Source of the DNA: Betaproteobacteria bacterium
GTDB taxonomy: Bacteria > Pseudomonadota > Gammaproteobacteria > Burkholderiales > Usitatibacteraceae
Length of the DNA stretch: 53,071 bases
Reading direction: 5' to 3'
NCBI GenBank assembly: GCA_016708825.1
Contig: JADJEZ010000017.1
Span: 1-53,071 of the forward strand
Positions 25,914 through 34,071 of the stretch are shown piece by piece. The position numbers and the translations under genes are program-made. The stretch's first letter is position 1. Each line of letters starts with the position of its first letter. The notes beneath the pieces were generated by a model, which saw only the letters and a program-made list of their open reading frames with translations, was not told the DNA's origin and did no database searches.

Positions 25914-27941
25914 ATGCAGTCCACCCTCTCCCCGAAGCGCATGTCCTCCACCTCCGCCACGCCCAAAGACCTCGCCAACGCCATCCGCGCGCTCGCGATG
26001 GACGCCGTACAGAAAGCCAACTCCGGCCACCCCGGCATGCCCATGGGCATGGCCGAAATCGCCGAGGTGCTCTGGCGCCGATTCCTGCGCCACAACCCGG
26101 CCAACCCCGCGTGGGCCGACCGCGACCGCTTCGTGCTCTCCAACGGCCACGGCTCGATGCTCCAGTACGCGCTGCTGCACCTCACCGGATACGCGCTCAC
26201 GCTGGACGACCTGAAGGCCTTCCGGCAGATGCACTCGAAGACGCCGGGGCACCCGGAAGTGGGCGTCACGCCCGGCGTGGAGACGACCACAGGCCCCCTC
26301 GGCCAGGGGCTCGCCAACGCCGTGGGCATGGCGCTCGCCGAGCGCCTGCTCGCCGCGGAGTTCAACCGCGCCGGGCACACGGTCGTCGACCACCATACCT
26401 ACGTCTTCGTGGGCGACGGCTGCCTGATGGAGGGCATCTCCCACGAGGCCTGTTCGCTTGCCGGCACGCTCGAGCTGGGCAAGCTGATCGTCCTCTACGA
26501 CGACAACGGCATCTCCATCGACGGCAAGGTCGAGGGGTGGTTTCGCGACAACACGCCGATGCGTTTCGCGGCCTATGGCTGGCACGTGATCCCGAACGTC
26601 GACGGGCACGACCCGAAGGCGGTCGAGGGCGCGATCGCAGAAGCCCGCGCCGACTCCTCCCGGCCGACGCTCATCTGCTGCAAGACGGTCATCGGCAAGG
26701 GCTCTCCCAACAAGCAGGGCACGGATGGCGTGCACGGGGCGGCATTGGGCGAGAAGGAAGTGGCGGCCACCCGCGAGGCCATCGGCTGGACGCACCCGCC
26801 TTTCGAGATTCCCGCGCCCGTCTACGAGGCGTGGGACCAGCGCACGCGCGGCACGGGGCTCGAGAGCGAGTGGAACGCCCGCTTCGAAGCCTATGCGAAG
26901 GCGCATCCCGACCTCGCGAAGGAGTTCCGCCGCCGCATGGCGGGCGAGCTGCCGCCCAACTGGGGCGAAGTCGTGGCCGAAATGATCGCGAAGGCCACCG
27001 AGAAGGGCGAATCGGTCGCCACGCGCAAGGCCTCCCAGATCGCCATCGAGGCGATCGCGCCGCACCTGCCCGGCTTTCTTGGCGGTTCCGCGGACCTCAC
27101 GGGCTCCAACCTCACCAACTGGTCGGGCTCGAAGGCGGTCACGGCGGCGGGCGCCGGCAACTACGTGAACTACGGCGTGCGCGAGTTCGGCATGGCCGCG
27201 ATCGGCAACGGCGTGGCGCTGCACGGCGGTTTCATCCCGTACTCCGGCACCTTCCTCACCTTCAGCGACTATTCACGCAATGCGCTGCGCATGGCCGCGC
27301 TCATGAAGACGCGCAACCTCTTCGTCTTCACGCACGATTCCATCGGCCTGGGCGAGGACGGCCCCACGCACCAGGCCGTCGAGCATGTCTCGAGCCTGCG
27401 CCTGATCCCGAACCTGGATCTCTGGCGCCCCTGCGACACCGTCGAGACCGCGGTCTCCTGGGCGGCCGCCATCGAGCGGGCGAACGGGCCGAGCGCATTT
27501 GCGCTGTCGCGCCAGAACGTGCCCTTCGTGAAGCGCACGCCCGAGCAGGTCGCGGCGATCCGTCGCGGCGGCTACGTGCTCTCCGAGGCCGCGGGAACCC
27601 CCAAGGCGGCGATACTGGCCACCGGGTCGGAGGTTTCGCTCGCGCTCACCGCGCAGAAGACGCTTGCGGATGCGGGCGTTGCGGTTCGCGTGGTCTCCAT
27701 GCCCTGCACCGGCGTCTTCGACCGGCAGGACGCCGCGTGGAAGGCCTCCGTCCTGCCCAAGGGCCTGCCGCGCGTCTCCGTGGAGGCCGGCGTGACCGAC
27801 TTCTGGCGCAAGTACGTGGGCCTCGAGGGCGCGGCGATCGGTGTCGACGCCTTCGGGGAATCGGCACCGGCCGGCGTCGTCTACAAGCACTTCGGCGTCG
27901 ACGCCGATCACGTGGTTGCGGCGGTGAAGTCGCTCCTCTAG
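25914..27941 (+). CDS. tkt: transketolase
   Basis: Thiamine-diphosphate enzyme moving two-carbon units in the Calvin and pentose phosphate pathways. It has 675 residues from ATG 25914. In-frame ATGs at 25890 and 25941 are also possible; the first overlaps a GATAAT (25886-25891) that could be an internal -10. The ThDP motif GDGCLMEGISHEACSLAG and DNGISIDG are clear, as are the N-terminal ANSGHPGMPMG and, in the pyrimidine domain, EFGMAAIGNGVALHGG. It follows prk by about 70 bases. Confidence 0.96.
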   Translation: MQSTLSPKRMSSTSATPKDLANAIRALAMDAVQKANSGHPGMPMGMAEIAEVLWRRFLRHNPANPAWADRDRFVLSNGHGSMLQYALLHLTGYALTLDDLKAFRQMHSKTPGHPEVGVTPGVETTTGPLGQGLANAVGMALAERLLAAEFNRAGHTVVDHHTYVFVGDGCLMEGISHEACSLAGTLELGKLIVLYDDNGISIDGKVEGWFRDNTPMRFAAYGWHVIPNVDGHDPKAVEGAIAEARADSSRPTLICCKTVIGKGSPNKQGTDGVHGAALGEKEVAATREAIGWTHPPFEIPAPVYEAWDQRTRGTGLESEWNARFEAYAKAHPDLAKEFRRRMAGELPPNWGEVVAEMIAKATEKGESVATRKASQIAIEAIAPHLPGFLGGSADLTGSNLTNWSGSKAVTAAGAGNYVNYGVREFGMAAIGNGVALHGGFIPYSGTFLTFSDYSRNALRMAALMKTRNLFVFTHDSIGLGEDGPTHQAVEHVSSLRLIPNLDLWRPCDTVETAVSWAAAIERANGPSAFALSRQNVPFVKRTPEQVAAIRRGGYVLSEAAGTPKAAILATGSEVSLALTAQKTLADAGVAVRVVSMPCTGVFDRQDAAWKASVLPKGLPRVSVEAGVTDFWRKYVGLEGAAIGVDAFGESAPAGVVYKHFGVDADHVVAAVKSLL

Positions 27942-27980
27942 CGCGCTCGCCGCGAACTTGTCCCGCATCAAGTCGTCGCA

Positions 27981-28016
27981 CCCCTATGGGCTAAAATAGG
28001 GGTTCCCCGCCTATTT
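27981..28016 (+). promoter_or_regulatory. gap promoter region with inverted repeats
   Basis: CCCCTAT (27981-27987) and ATAGGGG (27996-28002) form a 7-bp inverted repeat with an 8-base loop. The loop and right arm overlap a -10-like TAAAAT at 27992-27997. The right arm can instead pair with CCCC at 28005-28008, so two structures compete. The position suggests an operator over the -10 of a promoter for the lower cbb genes. No -35 is convincing and the binding protein is unknown. Confidence 0.5.
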
Positions 28017-28040
28017 CTATTTCCCGCACCGGAGACCCCC

Positions 28041-29054
28041 ATGAGCATCCGCGTCGCCATCAATGGCTATGGCCGCATCGGCCGCAACATCGTCCGCGCA
28101 CATTACGAGGACGGAAAGAAGCACGACATCGTGATCGTCGCGGTGAACGACCTCGGCAACGCCGAGACGAACGCCCACCTCACGCGCTACGACACGGCGC
28201 ACGGCAAGTTCCCCGGCACCGTCACGGTCGACGGCGACCATCTGGTGGTCAACGGCGACCGCATCCGCGTGCTCGCCACGCGCGACCCCTCGCAGCTTCC
28301 CTGGGGCGAGATGAAGGTCGATGTCGTGCTCGAGTGCACCGGCCTTTTCAACTCCAAGGAAAAGGCCTCGGCGCACCTGAAGGCGGGTGCGAAGAAGGTC
28401 ATTCTCTCCGCCCCCGGTGGCAAGGACGTCGATGCGACCGTCGTCTACGGCGTGAACCACGCGGTTCTCAAGGCCACGCACACCGTGATCTCCAACGCCT
28501 CGTGCACGACCAACTGCCTCGCCCCGCTGGTGAAGACGCTGAACGACCGGATCGGGCTGGTGAACGGCCTGATGACCACGGTGCACGCCTACACCAACGA
28601 CCAGGTGCTCACCGACGTCTACCACGAGGACCTGCGCCGCGCCCGCTCCGCCACGATGTCCATGATCCCGACCAAGACGGGTGCGGCCTCCGCCGTGGGC
28701 CTGGTGATGCCGGAGCTGAACGGCAAGCTCGACGGCTACGCGATCCGCGTGCCGACGATCAACGTCTCCCTGGTCGACCTCTCCTTCGTCGCCGCGCGTG
28801 ACACGACCGTCGACGAGGTGAACAAGATCATGCTGGAGGCGAGCGAGTCCGCGGCATTGAAGGGCATCCTCAACTACAACAAGGGCCCGCTCGTGTCCGT
28901 GGACTTCAACCACGACCCGGCCTCCTCCACGTTCGACGCGACGCTCACCAAAGTGTCGGGGCGCCTCGTGAAGGTGAGCTCCTGGTACGACAACGAGTGG
29001 GGCTTCTCCAACCGGATGCTCGACACCACCGTCGCCTACATGGCGGCGAAGTAG
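28041..29054 (+). CDS. gap: glyceraldehyde-3-phosphate dehydrogenase, type I
   Basis: NAD(P)-dependent interconversion of 1,3-bisphosphoglycerate and glyceraldehyde 3-phosphate, used in both glycolysis and the Calvin cycle. It has 337 residues. The Rossmann NGYGRIGRN is at the N-terminus, the catalytic Cys155 is in SNASCTTNCLAP, and WYDNEWGFSNRM is near the C-terminus. It has an apparent promoter of its own, is 99 bases downstream of tkt, and precedes pgk. Confidence 0.97.
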   Translation: MSIRVAINGYGRIGRNIVRAHYEDGKKHDIVIVAVNDLGNAETNAHLTRYDTAHGKFPGTVTVDGDHLVVNGDRIRVLATRDPSQLPWGEMKVDVVLECTGLFNSKEKASAHLKAGAKKVILSAPGGKDVDATVVYGVNHAVLKATHTVISNASCTTNCLAPLVKTLNDRIGLVNGLMTTVHAYTNDQVLTDVYHEDLRRARSATMSMIPTKTGAASAVGLVMPELNGKLDGYAIRVPTINVSLVDLSFVAARDTTVDEVNKIMLEASESAALKGILNYNKGPLVSVDFNHDPASSTFDATLTKVSGRLVKVSSWYDNEWGFSNRMLDTTVAYMAAK

Positions 29055-29152
29055 CGCCCTCTTCCGCGCCCGCCCGCGCCGCCATGGCGCGGGCGCCGGG
29101 AGTTGCATCCCCTCCCCACCCGACCGCCGCTTTCTTCGGGAAGAACCAGACC

Positions 29153-30335
29153 ATGAAAGTCTTGAAGCTCGCAGACCTGGATCTCAAGGGCAAGCGCGTC
29201 TTCATCCGCGCCGACCTCAACGTGCCGCAGGCAGACGACGGCGCGATCACCGACGACACGCGCATCCGCGCCTCGGTGCCCGGCATCCGCATGGCGCTCG
29301 ACAAGGGCGCGGCGGTGATGGTGACCTCGCACCTCGGCCGCCCCAAGGAGGGCGCGTTCACCGAGGCCGATTCGCTCGCCCCCGTGGCCAAGCGCCTGGC
29401 CGAGCTCCTCGGCCGCGACGTGCCGCTCGTGCGCGACTGGGTCGACGGCGTGCAGGTCAAGCCCGGGCGAGGTGGTGCTCCTCGAGAATTGCCGCGTGAA
29501 CCCGGGCGAGAAGAAGAACGACGAGGCGCTCGCGCGCAAGATGGCCGCGCTTTGCGACGTCTTCGCGAACGACGCCTTCGGAACCGCACACCGCGCCGAG
29601 GCCACGACCCACGGGATCGCGAAGTTCGCCAGGGTGGCGTGCGCGGGGCCCCTGCTCGCCGCGGAACTCGACGCCCTGGGCCGTGCGCTCGCGAACCCGA
29701 AGCGCCCGCTGGTGGCGATCGTGGCGGGATCCAAGGTCTCCACCAAGGTCACGATCCTGAAGAGCCTCGCCGCCAAGGTCGACCAGTTGATCGTGGGCGG
29801 GGGCATTGCCAACACTTTCCTGCTGGCCGCCGGCCTGCCCATCGGCAAGTCGCTCTGCGAAGCAGACCTCGCCCCCGAGGCGAAGGAGATCCTCGTCATG
29901 ATGGAGGCGCGCGGCGCCGGCGTGCCCATTCCCGCCGATGCCGTCTGCGCCAAGGCGTTCGCCGCGGATTCCCCGGCTTCCGTGCGGGCGGCGAAGGACG
30001 TGGCCGACGACGACCTCATCCTCGACATCGGCCCGCAGACCGCGAAGCGCTACGCGGAGATCCTCAAGGCGGCCGGCACCATCGTCTGGAACGGGCCCGT
30101 CGGCGTGTTCGAGTTCGACCAGTTCGGCGGCGGCACGAAGACCGTCGCCGAAGCCATCGCCGCCTCGCCCGCCTTTTCCATTGCCGGAGGCGGCGACACC
30201 CTCGCGGCGATCGCGAAGTACGGCGTCACGGAGAAGATCGGGTACATTTCCACGGGCGGCGGCGCGTTCCTCGAGTTCCTCGAGGGCAAGGTGCTGCCGG
30301 CGGTGGAGATGCTCGAGTCGCGGGCCGGCGGATAG
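29153..30335 (+). CDS. pgk: phosphoglycerate kinase, frameshifted
   Basis: ATP-dependent interconversion of 3-phosphoglycerate and 1,3-bisphosphoglycerate. The N-terminal part (FIRADLNVPQ, TSHLGRPKEG) runs from ATG 29153 to about 29470 (GVQVKPG). The rest, EVVLLENCRVNPGEKKN onward through GGGGDTLAAI-type residues, is in a different frame to 30335. The break falls in AAGCCCGGGCGAG; removing one G gives KPGEVVLLENC, the normal sequence. Because the enzyme is essential in this context and both halves are well conserved, a homopolymer sequence error is the likely cause. Confidence 0.93.
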
Positions 30336-30391
30336 CGCCGGCTTTCGCCGCGGGGTAGCGCCGAAACCAACAACGAAGGAGACCCCGGAAG

Positions 30392-31822
30392 ATGCGAAGC
30401 ACCAAGATCGTGGCCACGCTCGGGCCCGCCTCGAGCGATCCGGCCGTGCTCGAGCGCATGGTTCGCGCCGGCGTCGACGTGGTGCGGCTCAATTTCTCCC
30501 ACGGCTCTTCGGCCGACCACGAGGCGCGGGCCGAGCTGGTGCGCGACACCGGCGCGCGGGTCGGGCGGACCGTGGCCATCATGGCCGACCTCCAGGGCCC
30601 GAAGATCCGCGTCGGCAAGTTCAAGGACGGCAAGATCGCCCTGCGCCCGGGCGACCCCTTCATCCTCGACTCGACCTGCCCCATGGGGGACGAGGGCCGC
30701 GTCGGGCTCGACTACAAGGAGCTGCCGCGCGACGTGAGGGCCGGCGACGTGCTGCTCCTGGACGACGGCAAGATCGTCCTGGACGTGCGCGAAGTGCGCG
30801 GCGCCGAGATCCACACCGTCACGCGGCACGGCGGCGCGCTGTCCAACAACAAGGGCATCAACCGCCAGGGCGGCGGCCTGACCGCGCCCGCGCTCACGCC
30901 CAAGGACATCGAGGACATCCGCACCGCGGCGCGCCTGAAGGTCGACTACCTCGCGGTGTCGTTCCCGAAGAGCGCCGCCGACATGTACATGGCCCAGGAG
31001 CTCCTGCGCGCCAGCGGCGGCCACGCGCTCCTCATCGCGAAGATCGAGCGCGCCGAGGCGATCCACGCACTCGACGAGATCCTGGATGCGTCCGACGGGA
31101 TCATGGTCGCGCGCGGTGACCTCGCGGTGGAGGTGGGCGATGCCTCCGTGCCCGCGCTGCAGAAGCGCATGATCCGGCAGGCGCGGGAGCTGAACAAGAT
31201 CACCATCACCGCGACCCAGATGATGGAGTCGATGATCTCCTCGCCCGTGCCCACGCGCGCGGAAGTCTCCGACGTCGCCAACGCCGTCCTCGACGGGACG
31301 GATGCGGTCATGCTTTCGGCGGAGAGCGCCTCGGGCCAGTACCCGGTGGAGGCGATCGAGTCCATGAGCCGCATCTGCATCGAGGCCGAGAAGTCGCAGA
31401 CGGTGAGCCTCGACAAGGACTTCCTGGACCGCATCTTCCAGCGGGTCGACCAGTCCATCGCCATGGCCGCGCTCTTCACCGCCTTCCATTTGAAGGTGAC
31501 GGCGATCGCCTCCCTCACGGAATCGGGGTCGACCGCGCTCTGGATGAGCCGCCTCAACTGCGGCGTGCCCATCTACGCCCTCACCTCGCAGACCGCGACG
31601 CGCTACCGCACGACACTCTTCCGCGGCGTCTTCCCCCTCGTCGTGCGCTACATCGGCCACGACCGGGAGGAACTCCTCGCGGAGGCCGAGTCGGTGCTGG
31701 TGAAGAGCGGGGCTGCGAAGGAAGGCGACCTGATCGTCCTCACCATCGGAGAACCCATCGGCAAGTCCGGGGGCACCAACACGATGAAGATCGTGCGCGT
31801 GGGAGACCACCGGCAGGGCTGA
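30392..31822 (+). CDS. pyk: pyruvate kinase
   Basis: Converts phosphoenolpyruvate and ADP to pyruvate and ATP. It has 476 residues. The signature LLIAKIERAEAI, GIMVARGDLAVEVG and ITATQMMESM (active-site segments) are present, and the N-terminus MRSTKIVATLGPASS is typical. It follows pgk after 56 bases with a GAAGGAG site, and is the last gene of the cbb run. A pyk at the end of a cbb cluster is common in betaproteobacteria. Confidence 0.96.
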   Translation: MRSTKIVATLGPASSDPAVLERMVRAGVDVVRLNFSHGSSADHEARAELVRDTGARVGRTVAIMADLQGPKIRVGKFKDGKIALRPGDPFILDSTCPMGDEGRVGLDYKELPRDVRAGDVLLLDDGKIVLDVREVRGAEIHTVTRHGGALSNNKGINRQGGGLTAPALTPKDIEDIRTAARLKVDYLAVSFPKSAADMYMAQELLRASGGHALLIAKIERAEAIHALDEILDASDGIMVARGDLAVEVGDASVPALQKRMIRQARELNKITITATQMMESMISSPVPTRAEVSDVANAVLDGTDAVMLSAESASGQYPVEAIESMSRICIEAEKSQTVSLDKDFLDRIFQRVDQSIAMAALFTAFHLKVTAIASLTESGSTALWMSRLNCGVPIYALTSQTATRYRTTLFRGVFPLVVRYIGHDREELLAEAESVLVKSGAAKEGDLIVLTIGEPIGKSGGTNTMKIVRVGDHRQG

Positions 31823-31832
31823 CGCGGGACGG

Positions 31833-31851
31833 CCGGCGCCACGCGCGCCGG
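31833..31851. terminator. possible hairpin between pyk and the convergent gene
   Basis: CCGGCGC and GCGCCGG pair across a five-base loop right after the pyk stop. There is no T-run on either side, so it is not a classical terminator. It may be chance in GC-rich DNA. Confidence 0.3.
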
Positions 31852-31852
31852 G

Positions 31853-32158
31853 TCACTGGTTCACGACGATGTCCTGGATGCGCCTGTACGCCTCGCACCA
31901 GTCGTTGCCGCGCTCGCGCCCGTAGGCGAGCGCCTTCTCCGCCTTCGCCAGGAGTTCCGCATGGCGCCTGCGATGGCTCTCGGCGTCGCCGGGCGGCGTG
32001 GCCCTCATGTAAGCGAGCATCTCCTCGCTCGCCTTCCGGCATTTCGGCTCGAGCTCCGCCTTGCACTTCGGGTCCGACAGGTCGCGGCAGGAATCGGCGT
32101 GCGCGGGGCCGGCGAGCGCGGCGATGGCAACGGCGGTGATGGCGGCGATGGTGCGCAT
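31853..32158 (-). CDS. small secreted Cys/charged protein
   Basis: A 101-residue protein without a family I can name. Residues 1-21 are a signal peptide ending AHA. The mature part has cysteines in DSCRDL, PKCKAE, PKCRKA and NDWCEA, and is otherwise helical and charged, with LLAKAEKALAYGRERG. It starts two bases past the stop of the propeller-protein gene on the same strand, so the two are probably co-expressed and exported together. No function is proposed. Confidence 0.7.
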   Translation of the reverse strand: MRTIAAITAVAIAALAGPAHADSCRDLSDPKCKAELEPKCRKASEEMLAYMRATPPGDAESHRRRHAELLAKAEKALAYGRERGNDWCEAYRRIQDIVVNQ

Positions 32159-32160
32159 GG

Positions 32161-33933
32161 TCAGTCTCCCTGCGGGATGGGTCGGTGGGTGAACCAGGCG
32201 AAGAAGACGGTGCCGTCGGGTCGCCGGTCGACGAACCAGCCTTCCCCGGAGCGCGCCTGGCCGCCCCACCACTGCCCGTTCACCCAGCTGAGGTCCGCGT
32301 GCTCGAGCCCGCGCTCGCGGCAGCGCGCCGCACTCTCGTCGTCGAAGAAGCGCACCACGTCGTAGCGTCCCGCGCCGAACCCGGCCGAGTCCGCGCCGGT
32401 GGAATCCCACGAGAAGATCCCCGTCGAGCATCCCGTGAACTCGATCGAGATCCTTCCCCAGCGCCTGATCGCGAGTCGATCGAAAGCGATGCCCGGCCCG
32501 AAGGAGGCGCCCGTCGCGGTATAGGCATTGCCGAGCACCAGCGAGCGGCCCTGCATCACGGCGTCCCCCACCACCCAGAATTGCGTCCCCGCGTGCGCCG
32601 GCACCGCGCCCGGCGTAAGGTCCGCGGCCGGCCGATGGGTGAACCACGCGAAGAAAGTCGTGCCATCTGCGCGGCGGTGCAGGAAGAGGCCTTCGCCCGC
32701 GCGTGCCTGCCCGCCCCACCACTGCCCGTTCACCCAGCTCTTGTCCGCGGCGTCGATGCCCTGCTCCTGGCAGCGCTGCGTGGCCTCGTTCGTGAAGAAG
32801 CGCTCGATGTCGTAGGCGCCCGTGCCGTAGTTCGCGCTGTCCCCGCCGGTCGCGTTCCACGAGAAGCGCGCCTTCGTGCAGGAGAGGAGCTCGATCCTCG
32901 CCGAACCCCAGCGGCGAATGGAGAGGTCCTTGAAGTCCAGCCCGGGGCCGAACTCGCTCCCGGATGCCGTGTACACGGTGCCGAGGTCCAGGACCCGGCC
33001 CTGGAATACCGCATCGCCCACCACCCAGAACTGCGTGCCGACTTGCGCCGCGTCCACGGTGTCGGCCTTCTCGATCACGGCGACGAACACCGGCCCCGAG
33101 ATGCCGCCGGCGCCCGGTTCCACCACGGTCGCGAGCGTCTGGCCCGTGACGGGATCGATTTTCACCACGCGATTGCCGTCTACCACCAGCAGGTTGCCAT
33201 CGGGCGCGTAGTCGATTCCCGTCGGGCGCGCGAGCCCGCCGCGCAGGGCGGTGACCGCGCCACTCGCGAGATTCCAGCGCAGGAGCTGGCCCGAGCCCTC
33301 CGCGGTGATGAACAGGTGCTCCCCGTCCCGCGCCGGAAGCAGCCCGCGCGTGTTGCGGATGCCCGCCGTGCGCGGGGCCACGGCAACAGACGCGAGGCCC
33401 GTTCCCGGGTTCCACTTCACCACGCTGCTGGAATCGTAGCCGGGCACGTACAGGTTGCCGTCGGGGCCGAAGACAAGGCCGTTGTCCGGCCCGCCCAGTC
33501 CGGCCGCACGGAACGCGACGACCGTGCCTTCGAGCGTTCCGTCGCGACGGTAGCGGCGCACGTCGTGACTGCCGTAGCCGCCCACGTAGGCGCGACCCTC
33601 GCGATCGAACGCGAGCCCCGTGGGTCCCGTGGGCCCCGTGCGCGCGAACTCTCCCGCGTACTCGAGGGTGTCGTTGCGGTACTTGTGGATGGTGGAGGAT
33701 TCCTCGCTGATCACGTAGAGGAAGCCGTCCGGGCCGCGGCGGATGGCCTGCGCACCCAGGATGCGCTCGCGGCCGTCGAGATCGCGCAGGTAGGCGCCGG
33801 TGCACGCATCGAACACATGAACCGTGGAAAAGTAGCCGCTCACGAAGAGCCGCGAGGCGCAAGGCGCCTGGGCGAGGGCCGTGGTCGAAACGAGGGCCAG
33901 GGCGGCCATCAGGGAAAGCAGGTGTCGGGTCAT
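32161..33933 (-). CDS. secreted NHL/SMP-30-like propeller protein with two tandem C-terminal repeats
   Basis: A 590-residue exported protein with a signal peptide of about 22 residues ending ALAQA. Residues ~30-290 look like an NHL or SMP-30-like beta-propeller (RRGPDGFLYVIS, FGPDGNLYVPG, YAPDGNLLVVDGN). Residues ~295-440 and ~445-590 are two copies of one module starting VGTQFWVVGDAV and ending SWVNGQWWGGQAR, GEG and FFAWFTHRP. The modules share conserved Trp, Cys and Gly positions. The ATG at 33933 has GGAG a few bases upstream. Ligand and role are unknown; it is divergent from the membrane regulator. Confidence 0.8.
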   Translation of the reverse strand: MTRHLLSLMAALALVSTTALAQAPCASRLFVSGYFSTVHVFDACTGAYLRDLDGRERILGAQAIRRGPDGFLYVISEESSTIHKYRNDTLEYAGEFARTGPTGPTGLAFDREGRAYVGGYGSHDVRRYRRDGTLEGTVVAFRAAGLGGPDNGLVFGPDGNLYVPGYDSSSVVKWNPGTGLASVAVAPRTAGIRNTRGLLPARDGEHLFITAEGSGQLLRWNLASGAVTALRGGLARPTGIDYAPDGNLLVVDGNRVVKIDPVTGQTLATVVEPGAGGISGPVFVAVIEKADTVDAAQVGTQFWVVGDAVFQGRVLDLGTVYTASGSEFGPGLDFKDLSIRRWGSARIELLSCTKARFSWNATGGDSANYGTGAYDIERFFTNEATQRCQEQGIDAADKSWVNGQWWGGQARAGEGLFLHRRADGTTFFAWFTHRPAADLTPGAVPAHAGTQFWVVGDAVMQGRSLVLGNAYTATGASFGPGIAFDRLAIRRWGRISIEFTGCSTGIFSWDSTGADSAGFGAGRYDVVRFFDDESAARCRERGLEHADLSWVNGQWWGGQARSGEGWFVDRRPDGTVFFAWFTHRPIPQGD

Positions 33934-34071
33934 CGTGGGCTCCGGAGGTCGAAGGGAATGCGTGGCACTGTGGCCGCCCCGGCGCCCGCCCACCCGGCAA
34001 AAAACCTCCGATTTTCTTCCGATCCGCCTCCCGGTCCCGGCCGCTTCCCGCCGAGGCCCTAGAATCCGGCC

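Noticed and set aside
21123..26380. Minus-strand frames of about 880 and 960 codons opposite cbbL to prk
   Set aside because: They are antisense to intact, motif-rich Calvin-cycle genes and have no recognisable domain or ribosome site.
16797..31822. Carboxysome-associated Form IA RuBisCO locus
   Set aside because: No csoS or other shell genes are present; the partners are cbbQ and cbbO.
31833..31851. Strong terminator after pyk
   Set aside because: The hairpin is good but has no T-run, so it is only reported at low confidence.
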